A DNA stretch of 64,000 nucleotides, from contig CAZYTM010000003.1 in the NCBI GenBank assembly GCA_964649725.1, positions 248,001 to 312,000 on the forward strand, read 5' to 3'. The stretch is from CAZYTM01 sp964649725. Its GTDB lineage: Bacteria > Desulfobacterota > Desulfuromonadia > Geobacterales > Geobacteraceae. Under the pieces are notes generated by a model, which ran no database searches, had not been told where the DNA came from, and saw only the letters and a program-made list of their open reading frames with translations. The position numbers were made by a program, and so were the translations under genes. Shown in pieces: positions 27,701 to 35,131 of this stretch (the first letter of the stretch is position 1; the number at the start of each line of letters is the position of its first letter).

Positions 27701-27793
27701 GATGCCGACGGCATGCCGCTCGGGAACGGGGTCATCGACATCGGCGATGTGGTGATGCTGCTCCGCTTTTATCTCGGGTTGAACAGCTGGTAA
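24728..27793 (+). CDS. Exported YVTN beta-propeller/Ig/MBG protein with dockerin-like domain (gene G)
   Basis: A 1021-residue protein starting at ATG 24728, with GGAGTG seven bases upstream. The signal peptide is 1 to about 29 (QPAEA). Residues of about 30-325 form a seven-bladed YVTN-type propeller with repeating 'AVNxxTNxxYVAN' and 'VTVIDGAYND' phrases. Two bacterial Ig-like domains (about 330-415 and 415-515) are followed by one MBG repeat (about 516-600), further Ig-like domains and a dockerin-like end (about 950-1021). That end has calcium-loop-like motifs DLDGSGAMTLGD and MPLGNGVIDIGD and closes GLNSW. From about residue 690 it parallels gene F closely, including the identical stretch TIIITATDASGKSSSIKQS. 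It probably shares the cohesin-like lipoprotein as anchor. Confidence 0.83.
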   Translation: MIRLICRIFLPVFLITLTLVSSLVQPAEALLPPVTVPVGRSPQGIAVNETTNRIYVANSAGGSVTVINGDDLSTTSVAVGNGPCAVAVNSSSNMVYVVNLADYTVSVLSGANNSVIATINVGTLPIAVAVNQVTNKVYVVNAISNDLTVIDGAYNDNSHTSTIAVGSFPYAVALNSVTNQVYVANYSDNNVTVIDGAYNDVAHSAIIPTGTGPSAIAVNQSTNMIYVATSSIGSTLTIIKGSDKSTSSADAGTSPVALAVNPKSRLLYAVNSSLNRLTIFDLDSSTSSFTGVGRYPQGVAINQTTNRIYVANYDDDTVQILNGPTVPADISALSSSTNPARYAEPLTITATVTGNGPTGLVTFKADGATIGSANVSNGSAEITVANLATGSRSLTAEFAGDPYNQPASTAAPLSQSIEVADTVTSISASANPLSYGQSLTLTATVKGKTPSNGIPAGSVQFKDGAATLATVPLDGSGKALYSYILGAGSYSFSAVFSSSSSDYNGSSSASLPLSVTRAQLTVKAESLSKLYHDVNPPLTYSYSGFVNGEGIAAISGTPTISTTATLSSPVGSYPITVTIGSLSSNNYNFIFTNATLTVEKLSQVISFPLLPAKQTDSPPFTIDGNSFASSGLALTFSSSNPSVAIISGRTVTIKGSGTTTITASQAGDDNYKAAADVSQTLTVGFGSTGPSISLSTLDNGATSSIATINITGTVTAPNGLQQLTCNGTVVTVGGSGSFSYPVTLVPGSNIFTLVATDKNGLTGSASRTFTLDATAPIINLTSGQTDNSITSSPQTTVSGNVDTATSSVLVSINGAPPVAAVMTGTGFTLPVTLSSGLNTIIITATDASGKSSSIKQSVILNATLSLAITNPPHDLRSSRRALTLTGIVSGSAPVDVTVAMDGQSFTPTVTNNGFSQLLTFAGEKNYPILVTATDGNGNSVSVTRNISYAVLGDLDGSGAMTLGDILTAFYIANGMQQATANDLNRCDVAPLDADGMPLGNGVIDIGDVVMLLRFYLGLNSW

Positions 27794-27840
27794 GGTTGCC
27801 TTTAGCAGCCGCAATATTGAACTTGTATGAAACATGATCA

Positions 27841-27951
27841 GCTACGAAGAGGCACGAAGATGATTCTTCAAGCAGAACATGAACCGGTTTAACGATAATG
27901 CATATTATGTTCTGGACTATTTCTTCGAGTAACTTCGTGCTCCTTCGTGGC
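27841..27951. repeat. Inverted repeat with ACGAAG arms
   Basis: A 19-base arm at 27841-27859 (GCTACGAAGAGGCACGAAG) matches the reverse complement of 27933-27951 at 16 of 19 bases. A related fragment (CTTCGTCTCCTTAGTGGC) occurs near 30590, so this is a dispersed intergenic repeat. Confidence 0.55.
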
Positions 27952-27978
27952 TAAATACCGCTTCTCTCCTCCTTTACC

Positions 27979-28007
27979 TTGACAACGCCCCCTATTTACA
28001 CTAATTT
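27979..28007 (+). promoter_or_regulatory. Sigma-70 promoter of the bamD-like operon
   Basis: A perfect TTGACA, a 17-base spacer and TAATTT lie about 35-60 bases upstream of the ATG at 28041. It serves the two-gene lipoprotein operon. Confidence 0.65.
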
Positions 28008-28040
28008 TCCATATAATTATTCTATATAACAGAGGGAACC

Positions 28041-28790
28041 ATGTCCTTGCAGATCGCCTTGAAACTCGCCGCTATTCTGGTCTTACTCCTTGTTGCCGCC
28101 GGCTGTGCCTCAACTGCGCCCCCTGTCAAAAGCGCTGCCGAATATTACAAGGAGGGTGAGGAGCTATATGCCTCCAGGCAGTATGAAGATGCTATAGCCA
28201 TGTGGAAGAAGGTGAAGGAGCGCTACTCTTCGCCAGAACTCTCTGCCATGGCAGAGCTGAAGATCGCCGATGCCCATTACGATAACAGCAGTTATATCGA
28301 AGCCGCTGCTGCCTACGAAGAGTTCCGCAAGCTGCATCCGGTCCACCCGCAGGCCGCCTATGCACTCTACCGCCAGGGGCTCTGCAATTACCTGCAGATC
28401 GGCACAATCGACACCGACCAGACTCCGGTAAAGAATTCTGTCGCGCTCTTCGAGACCTTTCTCAAACAGTATCCTGCCACCGAGTATGCCCCAGAGGTAA
28501 GGGACAAGCTTGAGGTATGCCGGATAAAACTGGTCCAGTACGAGATATATGTCGGCCGTTTTTACCTGCGCGAAGAGAAATACCAGGCCGCCATCAACCG
28601 TTTCGAGGATGTGCTGAAGCGCTATCCTGCTTCACCGGCACATGACGAGACGCTCCTCTACCTCGGCGAAGCCTACCTCCGTTCCGGTGACAGGAACAAG
28701 GGGCGCGAGCTGTACAATCAGCTCTTCAGTAAGTTCCCCTCCAGCAGTTCGGTAGAAAAAGCGAAGCGGATCATGGAAAAATATTATTGA
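28041..28790 (+). CDS. bamD: Outer membrane assembly lipoprotein BamD-like
   Basis: A 249-residue lipoprotein with signal peptide and VAAGC lipobox (Cys22). It is followed by five tetratricopeptide-type repeats of the BamD/YfiO family (AAEYYKEGEELYASRQYEDAI near 33, further repeats to the end). BamD is the periplasmic TPR lipoprotein of the Bam complex that inserts beta-barrel proteins in the outer membrane. Length and repeat layout fit. A paralogous TPR lipoprotein such as a CpoB-type protein is less likely because the repeats begin directly after the linker. AGAGGGAA precedes the ATG. Its stop overlaps the next start (TGATG), so the pair is translationally coupled. Confidence 0.8.
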   Translation: MSLQIALKLAAILVLLLVAAGCASTAPPVKSAAEYYKEGEELYASRQYEDAIAMWKKVKERYSSPELSAMAELKIADAHYDNSSYIEAAAAYEEFRKLHPVHPQAAYALYRQGLCNYLQIGTIDTDQTPVKNSVALFETFLKQYPATEYAPEVRDKLEVCRIKLVQYEIYVGRFYLREEKYQAAINRFEDVLKRYPASPAHDETLLYLGEAYLRSGDRNKGRELYNQLFSKFPSSSSVEKAKRIMEKYY

Positions 28791-29206
28791 TGGCCAGAGC
28801 AAAAAGTGCGCTTTTCCTGCTCATCATCCTGCTCTCGCTGCTGCTTTCGGGCTGCAGCAAGGGTGCCGACCGGAGCGCCATTGAAAGACTCCTCAAGGAA
28901 CGCCAGCAGGCCCTGACAAGCAGAGACAGCAGACTCTATCTGACTCTTATCTCCCGCGACTACCAGGACAAAGGGTTGAATTACCAGACCAAGAGCGTGG
29001 AACTGCAGAATACCCTGGCTGCTTTCGACAGCATCGAATACCGGGTCACTGCCCAGCGTATCGAGCTACGTGGCAATGCAGCTACCGTTACCGGTGACTA
29101 TGATCTCAAAGTTATTTCCGGCGGCAAGAGTCTCAAGATGAGCGGCAAGGAAGAGCTTGGACTGAGGCGGGAGAGAGAGGGCTGGAGAATCGTCTCGGGG
29201 TTGTGA
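28790..29206 (+). CDS. Small NTF2/SnoaL-like lipoprotein
   Basis: A 138-residue lipoprotein coupled to the bamD-like gene through a TGATG overlap. The lipobox is LSGC (Cys22). The mature part has a helix (AIERLLKERQQALTSRD), then strands ending 'LGLRREREGWRIVSGL', the order expected of NTF2-like folds. No catalytic residues are evident. Co-transcription with an envelope-assembly gene suggests an envelope role, but the function is unknown. Confidence 0.75.
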   Translation: MARAKSALFLLIILLSLLLSGCSKGADRSAIERLLKERQQALTSRDSRLYLTLISRDYQDKGLNYQTKSVELQNTLAAFDSIEYRVTAQRIELRGNAATVTGDYDLKVISGGKSLKMSGKEELGLRREREGWRIVSGL

Positions 29207-29218
29207 CAGCTGGTTTAA

Positions 29219-30484
29219 TCAATCCTTGTCCATTCGGTTCAGCAGGTCGCGCAGTTTTCCGGAACGTCCCTGCTTGTCCTCATACATCAGCGCATCTGCC
29301 CTGGCCCAGGCATCCAGCAGCTTTTCCACCTTGTCAGCAGTGGCTGTGCCGAGCGAAAGGCTGAGTACCGGCCCTTTACATGAGCGGTTATATGACTCCA
29401 GCACATTTCTCACCCTGGCGATTATTTCGTTTGCCTTGGTTCTGTCAGTAGCAGGGAGAATAGCGGCGAACTCGTCTCCGCCGATCCTGGCCACCACATC
29501 ACCCTGGCGAAAGGCCGTTTTAAGGACCTGCGCCGTCTCCTGCAGCAATCTGTCGCCAGCAGAATGGCCAAACCGGTCATTCACCTCTTTGAGCCTGTCC
29601 ACATCCGCCATGACGATACTGACCGGGAGGTAGCGGGAATTTTTCGCCCGCAGCAGCTCTTCGTCAAAGAAGGCGCGGTTGTAGAGGCCGGTCAGCATGT
29701 CATGGGTGCTGAGATAGCGGAGTTGCGACTCGGTCATTTTCCGCTCCGTTATATCCCTAACCACACAGGTGATCCCCCCACCCTCCATCACCGTCAGGGA
29801 TATCTCCTGAAAAAAGTTTGTGCCGTCACAACGCCGCCCCACAGCCTCGCCGCGCCAGCTGCCAGCCTGATAAAGAAGCGGGAAGATCTCCCCTTCAAGC
29901 CGCTTCACCTCGTCATCGGCATAAAGATCCTGCCATATCTTGCCGAGCAGCGCTGCTGCAGATTCATAGCCATGTATATCGGCATGGGCATTGTTGAGAT
30001 AGATGAATTCCCCCTGCTCGTTGAGAATGGCCATGCCGTCCAGGGCGCTCTCCATAGCGGCCCGCTGTTTCTCCATGGTCTCCTGGGCATGCCGGCTCTC
30101 CCGTCTTAGCCTTACTTCACCAAGTTCGCGCCGGATCGCCGGGACGAGCCGTGCCATGTTCTCCTTGAGGATATAGTCATGGGCACCGGCCCGCATCGCC
30201 TCCACGGCAGTATCTTCACCCAGCTTCCCGGAGACGACGATAAAGGGGAGATCGATAGCTGCAGCGTGGACGATAGACAATGCATGCAGGGCACTGAAGC
30301 GGGGGAGGCTGTAATCGGCTATGATGATGTCCCACCCCTGCTGCTGCAGTGCTTCCTGCAGTTCAGCAGCAGTCTCGACCCGTTCACAGGAAGGGGTGAA
30401 CCCCCCCTTGCGCAGCGCCCGGACCAGCAGCGCCGCATCATCGGGAGAATCCTCCACCAGCAATACCCGTAAATTTTCAATCAC
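29219..30484 (-). CDS. Receiver-PAS-GGDEF diguanylate cyclase
   Basis: A 421-residue cytoplasmic response regulator that would make cyclic-di-GMP from GTP. The receiver (about 5-120) has Asp57 as phosphoacceptor and Lys107. A coiled linker leads to a PAS domain (about 140-250). The GGDEF domain (about 258-418) has an intact GGDEF at 335-339. An intact inhibitory-site motif RQGD (326-329) sits five residues before it, so product inhibition is expected. It is convergent with the bamD operon, with only 12 bases between stops. No kinase gene is adjacent. Confidence 0.93.
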   Translation of the reverse strand: MIENLRVLLVEDSPDDAALLVRALRKGGFTPSCERVETAAELQEALQQQGWDIIIADYSLPRFSALHALSIVHAAAIDLPFIVVSGKLGEDTAVEAMRAGAHDYILKENMARLVPAIRRELGEVRLRRESRHAQETMEKQRAAMESALDGMAILNEQGEFIYLNNAHADIHGYESAAALLGKIWQDLYADDEVKRLEGEIFPLLYQAGSWRGEAVGRRCDGTNFFQEISLTVMEGGGITCVVRDITERKMTESQLRYLSTHDMLTGLYNRAFFDEELLRAKNSRYLPVSIVMADVDRLKEVNDRFGHSAGDRLLQETAQVLKTAFRQGDVVARIGGDEFAAILPATDRTKANEIIARVRNVLESYNRSCKGPVLSLSLGTATADKVEKLLDAWARADALMYEDKQGRSGKLRDLLNRMDKD

Positions 30485-30773
30485 AGTAACACCATTTCCC
30501 GGGCCAGAAACTTGTTATGCCCCGAAGGTCACCAATAGAGACGAACTATAAGTATTATTGGTATCAAGGTTCATATGTAAGACTTCCTTCGTCTCCTTAG
30601 TGGCTATACGCATTTATACAGTTTAAGTCATTTTCATCTAACTGCAAGAAGATCAGCGGCAATAACATCATATTACCATTACTGAAAACGCCTGGAGAGA
30701 GAATACCCCCGGGTGAGCCGGAGTTGAATGGGGGTCTCTCTCCCTCTCATCATCCTGCAGATAACAATCAAGA

Positions 30774-31466
30774 TTACTCCGGTGCTGTTTTCAGGATAAT
30801 GGCGATCTCCCGCTGCATGTTTTTCGGATCTAGCCGCGCCCCTTGGAGAAGAGACCCCCAGCTTTTTGCACCATTTTTCGCCTCAAGATAGCTCTGTTTT
30901 GCCGACTCACCTCTCTTGGCGGCAATAATGCTGGCGATGATCAATTCCTGGCTGGAGGCAGCTGATCGCCGCAGCGCCGCCAACTCCCCCTCTCCCATCA
31001 GCCGGTAGCGAAGGAGTAGTTCATCAACCACAATTTCGGCCAGACCGGCAGTTGACGACTTTGTCTTCAGGGCGGTTGAGTAGCGATGGCCCAATACCTT
31101 CGAGGTGAGCCGCAATGGCAGGATAACATCCTCCCACGTCATATTATCCTTCTTGGTCTGGAGCAGAGTTTCTGCCGATACAGTTGCTTTCGCAGCGATC
31201 CAGTAGGCGATCCAGAGGTCGTCAGAAGAGGTCCCCTGCTGCTTTTTCATGACAATCGCCTTCTTGTCGACATTAAAGACAGCGGCAAAGAAGGAGTTTT
31301 GCGTCATGGCCAGCAAATAGGGGTCAGCCAGTGTCGGCTGGGAAGGATTATAGCTGCGCTCGGTAAAACAGTGACAGGTAATGGCAGGTATGGCCAGCGC
31401 CGGGAGCGGCAGGATGAGGGAAACAATAAAACTTGCAAGATTTAAATTACTGGCGATATGGCGCAT
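30774..31466 (-). CDS. Exported protein of unknown function
   Basis: A 230-residue protein with AGGAG five bases before its ATG. It has a Sec signal peptide of about 1-26 (PALAIPA), directly followed by a Cys-x-Cys (ITCHCF). The remainder is mostly helical and basic, without motifs I recognise. It is unlike a heme protein because CxxCH is absent. It lies downstream of hcp on the same strand, separated by 80 bases and a stem-loop, so it may be read through from the nitrosative-stress operon. The 289-bp gap to the GGDEF gene contains only a fragment of the ACGAAG-type repeat. Confidence 0.7.
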   Translation of the reverse strand: MRHIASNLNLASFIVSLILPLPALAIPAITCHCFTERSYNPSQPTLADPYLLAMTQNSFFAAVFNVDKKAIVMKKQQGTSSDDLWIAYWIAAKATVSAETLLQTKKDNMTWEDVILPLRLTSKVLGHRYSTALKTKSSTAGLAEIVVDELLLRYRLMGEGELAALRRSAASSQELIIASIIAAKRGESAKQSYLEAKNGAKSWGSLLQGARLDPKNMQREIAIILKTAPE

Positions 31467-31490
31467 AAGACTCCTGAAGATATAAACAGA

Positions 31491-31518
31491 TAACGCCCCG
31501 CAGAGGTGCGAGGCGTTA
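31491..31518 (-). terminator. Stem-loop after hcp
   Basis: TAACGCC and GGCGTTA arms, extended by CGC/GCG, form a hairpin 29 bases after the hcp stop. On the minus strand it is followed only by a mixed CTGTTTATA tail, so it is probably a weak terminator. Confidence 0.5.
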
Positions 31519-31546
31519 CCGGTTCGTCATTCCTGTCAAGCTGCTG

Positions 31547-33148
31547 CTACCCCAGAATCGCCTTCAGGTCGGCTTCTGCAGTAGTGATCGGCCCGATGTT
31601 GAAGTTCTCCACCAGGAAGTTCAGAACATTCGGGGTGATGAAGGCGGGCAGTGTCGGCCCGAGTCTGATGTTCTTGATACCGAGATGCAGCAGGGTCAGC
31701 AGGATAACGACCGCCTTCTGTTCGTACCAGGAGAGGACCATGGAGAGTGGCAGGTCGTTGACGCCGCACTCGAAGGCGCCTGCCAGGGCAACGGCGATCT
31801 GGATCGCCGAATAGGCATCATTGCACTGGCCGATATCAAGCAGCCGCGGGATACCACCGATGTCGCCGAACTCCATTTTGTTGAAGCGATACTTGCCGCA
31901 GGCCAGGGTGAGGATTACCGTATCCTTCGGCGCTTTTTCAGCAAACTCGGTGTAATAGTTACGCCCCGATTTGGCGCCATCGCAGCCGCCAACCAGGAAG
32001 AAATGCCTTATCTGCCCCGCCTTGACCGCAGCAATGACCTTGTCGGCGACACCGAGCACCGCATTGTGGCCGAAGCCGGTGAGGATCTCCTGCCCCGGAT
32101 TTTCCGGCAACGCCGGGCTCTCCAGCGCCTTGTCGATGACCGGAGAGAAATCCCAGCCATCGATATGCCTCACCCCGGGCCAGGCGACCAGACCCCAGGT
32201 GAAGAGCCGGTCGAGGTAACTGTCAGCCGGTCGCTGGATACAGTTGGTGTTGAAGATGATGGCGCCGGGGAACCGGGCAAACTCCTGGGCCTGGTCCTGC
32301 CATGCACCGCCGTAATTGCCGACCAGATGGCTGTATTTCTTCAGTCCCGGATATCCATGGGCCGGCAGCATCTCGCCATGGGTATAGATATTGACCCCCT
32401 TCCCTTCGCTCTGTTTGAGAAGCTCTTCCAGCATCTTCAGGTCGTGGCCGGAGACCAGGATAGCCTTCCCTGCCCTGCTGCCAAGCTGGACCGGGGTCGG
32501 CAGCGGATGGCCATAGGCATCGGTGTGGGCAGCGTTGAGCAGCCCCATGACCGTCAGGTTATGCTTGCCGCACTCCATGGCGAGGCCGACAAAGTCCATC
32601 AAACCGAGGTTGGGGTCGGTAGTGGCGACCAGCGCCCGCTGGACAAAGGCGAGTACTTCGTCATCACTCCGCCCGAGAATCATGACGTGATCAAGATAGG
32701 CGGCCATCCCTTTCAGACCGTAGATGAGGATTTCTATCACCGAACGGATATCTTCGTTGCCATGCTGGCTGTTGATACCGTGCTGCTCCCCCTGGGCGAC
32801 CATGCCGGCCAGCTCGTCAGCCGGCTTCCAGTCGGCAACCGGACTGGCGATAGCAGACCCGTAAATGCCCCTGGCTTTCTCTTTCAGTTCATAGCAGCGC
32901 TTTATCAGGGTGACGATACGGGATGCTTCGAAGTCGACATTGGTGACGGTGCTGAAAAGCCCCTCAATGGTGAACCGGTCGATCTCTGCATTGCGACCGA
33001 TCCTGTCGGCATAGAGCGCCAGACTTTTCAACCCGTACAACAGATTATCCTGAAGAGCCGCCACATCAGGTTTCTTGCCGCAGACGCCGGATATGTTACA
33101 GCCGGTACCATTTGCTGTCTGTTCACATTGATTACAAAACATGCTCAT
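31547..33148 (-). CDS. hcp: Hybrid cluster protein / hydroxylamine reductase
   Basis: A 533-residue cytoplasmic iron-sulfur enzyme. The family reduces nitric oxide or hydroxylamine and protects against nitrosative stress. The N-terminal cluster motif has Cys5, Cys8, Cys17 and Cys23 (spacing 2-8-5). That is the class 1 pattern of strict anaerobes binding a 4Fe-4S cluster, unlike the enterobacterial spacing. Hybrid-cluster ligand regions are visible further on (GVNIYTHGEMLPAHGYP, NTNCIQRP, TLACGKYRFNK, GQCNDAYSA). The start MSMF is used; MF two codons later is possible. It lies downstream of the octaheme nitrite reductase gene with a separate CRP/FNR-type promoter between them. Confidence 0.95.
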   Translation of the reverse strand: MSMFCNQCEQTANGTGCNISGVCGKKPDVAALQDNLLYGLKSLALYADRIGRNAEIDRFTIEGLFSTVTNVDFEASRIVTLIKRCYELKEKARGIYGSAIASPVADWKPADELAGMVAQGEQHGINSQHGNEDIRSVIEILIYGLKGMAAYLDHVMILGRSDDEVLAFVQRALVATTDPNLGLMDFVGLAMECGKHNLTVMGLLNAAHTDAYGHPLPTPVQLGSRAGKAILVSGHDLKMLEELLKQSEGKGVNIYTHGEMLPAHGYPGLKKYSHLVGNYGGAWQDQAQEFARFPGAIIFNTNCIQRPADSYLDRLFTWGLVAWPGVRHIDGWDFSPVIDKALESPALPENPGQEILTGFGHNAVLGVADKVIAAVKAGQIRHFFLVGGCDGAKSGRNYYTEFAEKAPKDTVILTLACGKYRFNKMEFGDIGGIPRLLDIGQCNDAYSAIQIAVALAGAFECGVNDLPLSMVLSWYEQKAVVILLTLLHLGIKNIRLGPTLPAFITPNVLNFLVENFNIGPITTAEADLKAILG

Positions 33149-33204
33149 CTCTCGTTTCTCCCATAGGTAGCTGTTAGAGTGATTTTTAGCCCTGCCTGGT
33201 CTTT

Positions 33205-33246
33205 AATCTAACCCGCTTCTCCCTGAAAATCCTTGACCAAGGTCAA
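33205..33246 (-). promoter_or_regulatory. CRP/FNR-family binding site and -10 element of hcp
   Basis: TTGACCAAGGTCAA (33233-33246) is a near-perfect palindrome of the TTGAY-N4-RTCAA class. Counting 41.5 bases from its centre puts the start near 33198. The matching -10 hexamer on the minus strand is TAGATT (33205-33210), keeping the key T, A and T. This is class II activator geometry, roughly 50 bases upstream of the hcp start codon. An FNR, DNR or HcpR-type regulator is likely. Confidence 0.65.
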
Positions 33247-33261
33247 AACCGTGCAATAAGT

Positions 33262-34869
33262 CTATTGTGTCTTTGCTGCCATTGCATCTTCCAGTATTTT
33301 CACCCCGTCTTTCCCGGCCTTTATCGCACCGGTAAGGGTCTCCCGCGCCAGATCAGGATTATGGAAACCGTCTGAATTCTCAGCAGTCCAGAACTCCCAG
33401 AGGACATGGGCCTCTTCATGTTTCCCCCGTGCCTTGGCAAGGGCCTCTTCAGGGACTCCGGCACGTTTGGCAACGGCATAGCTGTCGATAAGCCTGCCGA
33501 TCCAGAATTCAGCCTTGCGCATCTTCCCTCTGGTGTAGTTCTGGATCGTCTCTATCTGATACAGTTTCTGCTCCACCGTATTCTTCGGATGGCATCCGAG
33601 ACAGGCCTCCTTGATATGGTTCTTCGGTCTTATCACCCCGTGCGAGGAGAAGCTCTTGCCATCCTTCCCCTTCTGCTTCGGCATGTGGCACTGGTGGCAC
33701 TGTATCCCGGCCTTGTCATGGACGCTGCCGGCATAGGTCTCGGCTTCGGGGTGCTGCAGCTTGATCAGCCGGGCTCCGGTGACAGCGTGGCGGAAGTCGT
33801 AGAAGTCGAGCTTCTGGTAGTGGGCGAGCAGATCCTTGGCGTTCTTCAGCGGGAAATGGTTGGTCCGCTGGTCGTCATACTTGACATCCTTGTTGTCCGA
33901 CCACTGTTTGCCGCTGTTGCAGTTGTACTCCACATGGCACTGGGCGCACATCAGCCGCGAGTCGGTCCTGGCCATGATGCCGATCTTGCGGAAGCCGCGG
34001 AAGTCGACCTCCTTCAGATCGGTGGCGCCGTTTTTGGCAAATATGTTGTTCGCCCTGTCCCGGCCGATAGCCTGGATGAGGGCATCACGGACCACCCGCG
34101 GCTGGGCGCCGTGCGGGTCGTGACAATGGACGCAGCCGACCGGGTTATTGGTCGCCCTGGCAACGTCGTTGACATTGGAGGTACGGTCGAACTTCGCCTT
34201 CGGGTCTTTATCCCCCATGAACTTCCAGTTCAGCAGATGGTCCGAGGTCTTGCACTGGATGCAGGTCGGATTCCCCGCCATGGCGGTCTCGGGGAGCTTG
34301 ACCTGCTCACCGTTGTCCACCAGCACGTCCCAGGTCTTCCCAGATTTGTCGTAGCCGAACCACCTCTCCTTCAACTGGTAGCGCCCCCCCTGGAAGCGGT
34401 CGACGATGAACTGGTCGGTCACCATGAAGGCGTGGCCGCGTGGCTCGTTATGCTCGAAGGTGAAACCGTGGCCGGCCAATAGTTTGTCCTGCTGCGGCGA
34501 ACGGCCGGCCGGCACCCCCTTCTCCTTGCGTGCCGCTGCCTCGTAATTCATCTTGAAGAAGCTGTCTAACTGCTCCTTGTGGCACTTGCCGCAGAGCGCC
34601 GCGTCGATTTTAGTGACCGGTTTCGTATCGCCCTGACTGTCGATATGCTGCTTGAGGTTGTCGTGGCAGAGATCGCACTTAAGCTTGGCATGCTTCGACC
34701 CCTCCTTGAGCGCCTTGATCTCATCGTGACAGCTATAGCAGGTAGCCCTGCCGTCATCCTTGGCTGCTGCAACCGGCTTCCCCTTGGCCGCAGTGGAGAG
34801 CGCCGGCAGAGAGAGGAGCAAGGCGCCCCCCCCGATCAATAGTGCTGTGAAGAGCCGTTTCTGCCACAT
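33262..34869 (-). CDS. Octaheme cytochrome c nitrite reductase (ONR/TvNiR type)
   Basis: A 535-residue periplasmic multiheme enzyme expected to reduce nitrite (and hydroxylamine) to ammonium. The signal peptide is about 1-28. There are eight heme-binding motifs in order: CYSCH 44, CDLCH 65, CGKCH 93, CIQCK 203, CVHCH 246, CAQCH 308, CHQCH 391, CLGCH 423. The Lys-ligated CxxCK at the fourth heme marks the catalytic heme, as in NrfA, and three extra N-terminal hemes mark the octaheme family. Predicted active-site residues are Arg144 (EPRGHAF), Tyr315 and His373 (QHPEAET). Tyr315-Asn-Cys317 matches the Tyr-x-Cys arrangement that is cross-linked in Thioalkalivibrio ONR. It is followed by hcp, so the pair covers nitrite, NO and hydroxylamine. 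Confidence 0.93.
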   Translation of the reverse strand: MWQKRLFTALLIGGGALLLSLPALSTAAKGKPVAAAKDDGRATCYSCHDEIKALKEGSKHAKLKCDLCHDNLKQHIDSQGDTKPVTKIDAALCGKCHKEQLDSFFKMNYEAAARKEKGVPAGRSPQQDKLLAGHGFTFEHNEPRGHAFMVTDQFIVDRFQGGRYQLKERWFGYDKSGKTWDVLVDNGEQVKLPETAMAGNPTCIQCKTSDHLLNWKFMGDKDPKAKFDRTSNVNDVARATNNPVGCVHCHDPHGAQPRVVRDALIQAIGRDRANNIFAKNGATDLKEVDFRGFRKIGIMARTDSRLMCAQCHVEYNCNSGKQWSDNKDVKYDDQRTNHFPLKNAKDLLAHYQKLDFYDFRHAVTGARLIKLQHPEAETYAGSVHDKAGIQCHQCHMPKQKGKDGKSFSSHGVIRPKNHIKEACLGCHPKNTVEQKLYQIETIQNYTRGKMRKAEFWIGRLIDSYAVAKRAGVPEEALAKARGKHEEAHVLWEFWTAENSDGFHNPDLARETLTGAIKAGKDGVKILEDAMAAKTQ

Positions 34870-34930
34870 AAGAGATCCCCCTTTCAGGAAAAATTCACCC
34901 TGCCGGATATTAATCAGCGTTTGTTGTACG

Positions 34931-34972
34931 ATGATACTTCGGTTGTAAGGATGGGGAATTGACTCAAATCAA
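34931..34972 (-). promoter_or_regulatory. CRP/FNR-family binding site and -10 element of the nitrite reductase gene
   Basis: TTGACTCAAATCAA (34959-34972) matches the FNR consensus TTGAT-N4-ATCAA at nine of ten defined positions. The minus-strand -10 is TATCAT (34931-34936), predicting a start at 34924. The site is then centred at exactly -41.5, standard class II activation. The leader to the ATG at 34869 is about 55 bases and contains GGGGG as ribosome site. Confidence 0.7.
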
Positions 34973-35048
34973 ATTCTAACAGATATTTGCCAGATTTCAG
35001 ATTTGCGGGACGGTTTGCCCCGGAGAGGGGAAATTTCTGCCAGGGATA

Positions 35049-35114
35049 TTTACCTCGGCGCACTTTTGTGTATAATAGGTCGACCATCAACAGCAGACCA
35101 CGGCAGACCGTGGT
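35049..35114 (+). promoter_or_regulatory. Promoter and 5' hairpin of the DUF4337 gene
   Basis: TTTACC, a 16-base spacer and a perfect TATAAT (35071-35076). Just after the predicted start there is a perfect 7-bp inverted repeat ACCACGG/CCGTGGT with a 4-base loop (35097-35114). It could be an operator or an mRNA hairpin ahead of the ribosome site. Confidence 0.55.
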
Positions 35115-35131
35115 TGAATAAAGGAGGGAGC

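Noticed and set aside
31685..33166. 493-codon plus-strand frame covering hcp
   Set aside because: It lies wholly opposite hcp, whose cluster ligands and family motifs are unmistakable. The antisense product shows no domain pattern or ribosome site.
33406..34482. 358-codon plus-strand frame opposite the nitrite reductase
   Set aside because: The eight heme motifs are on the minus strand. The plus frame is a by-product of GC-rich third positions.
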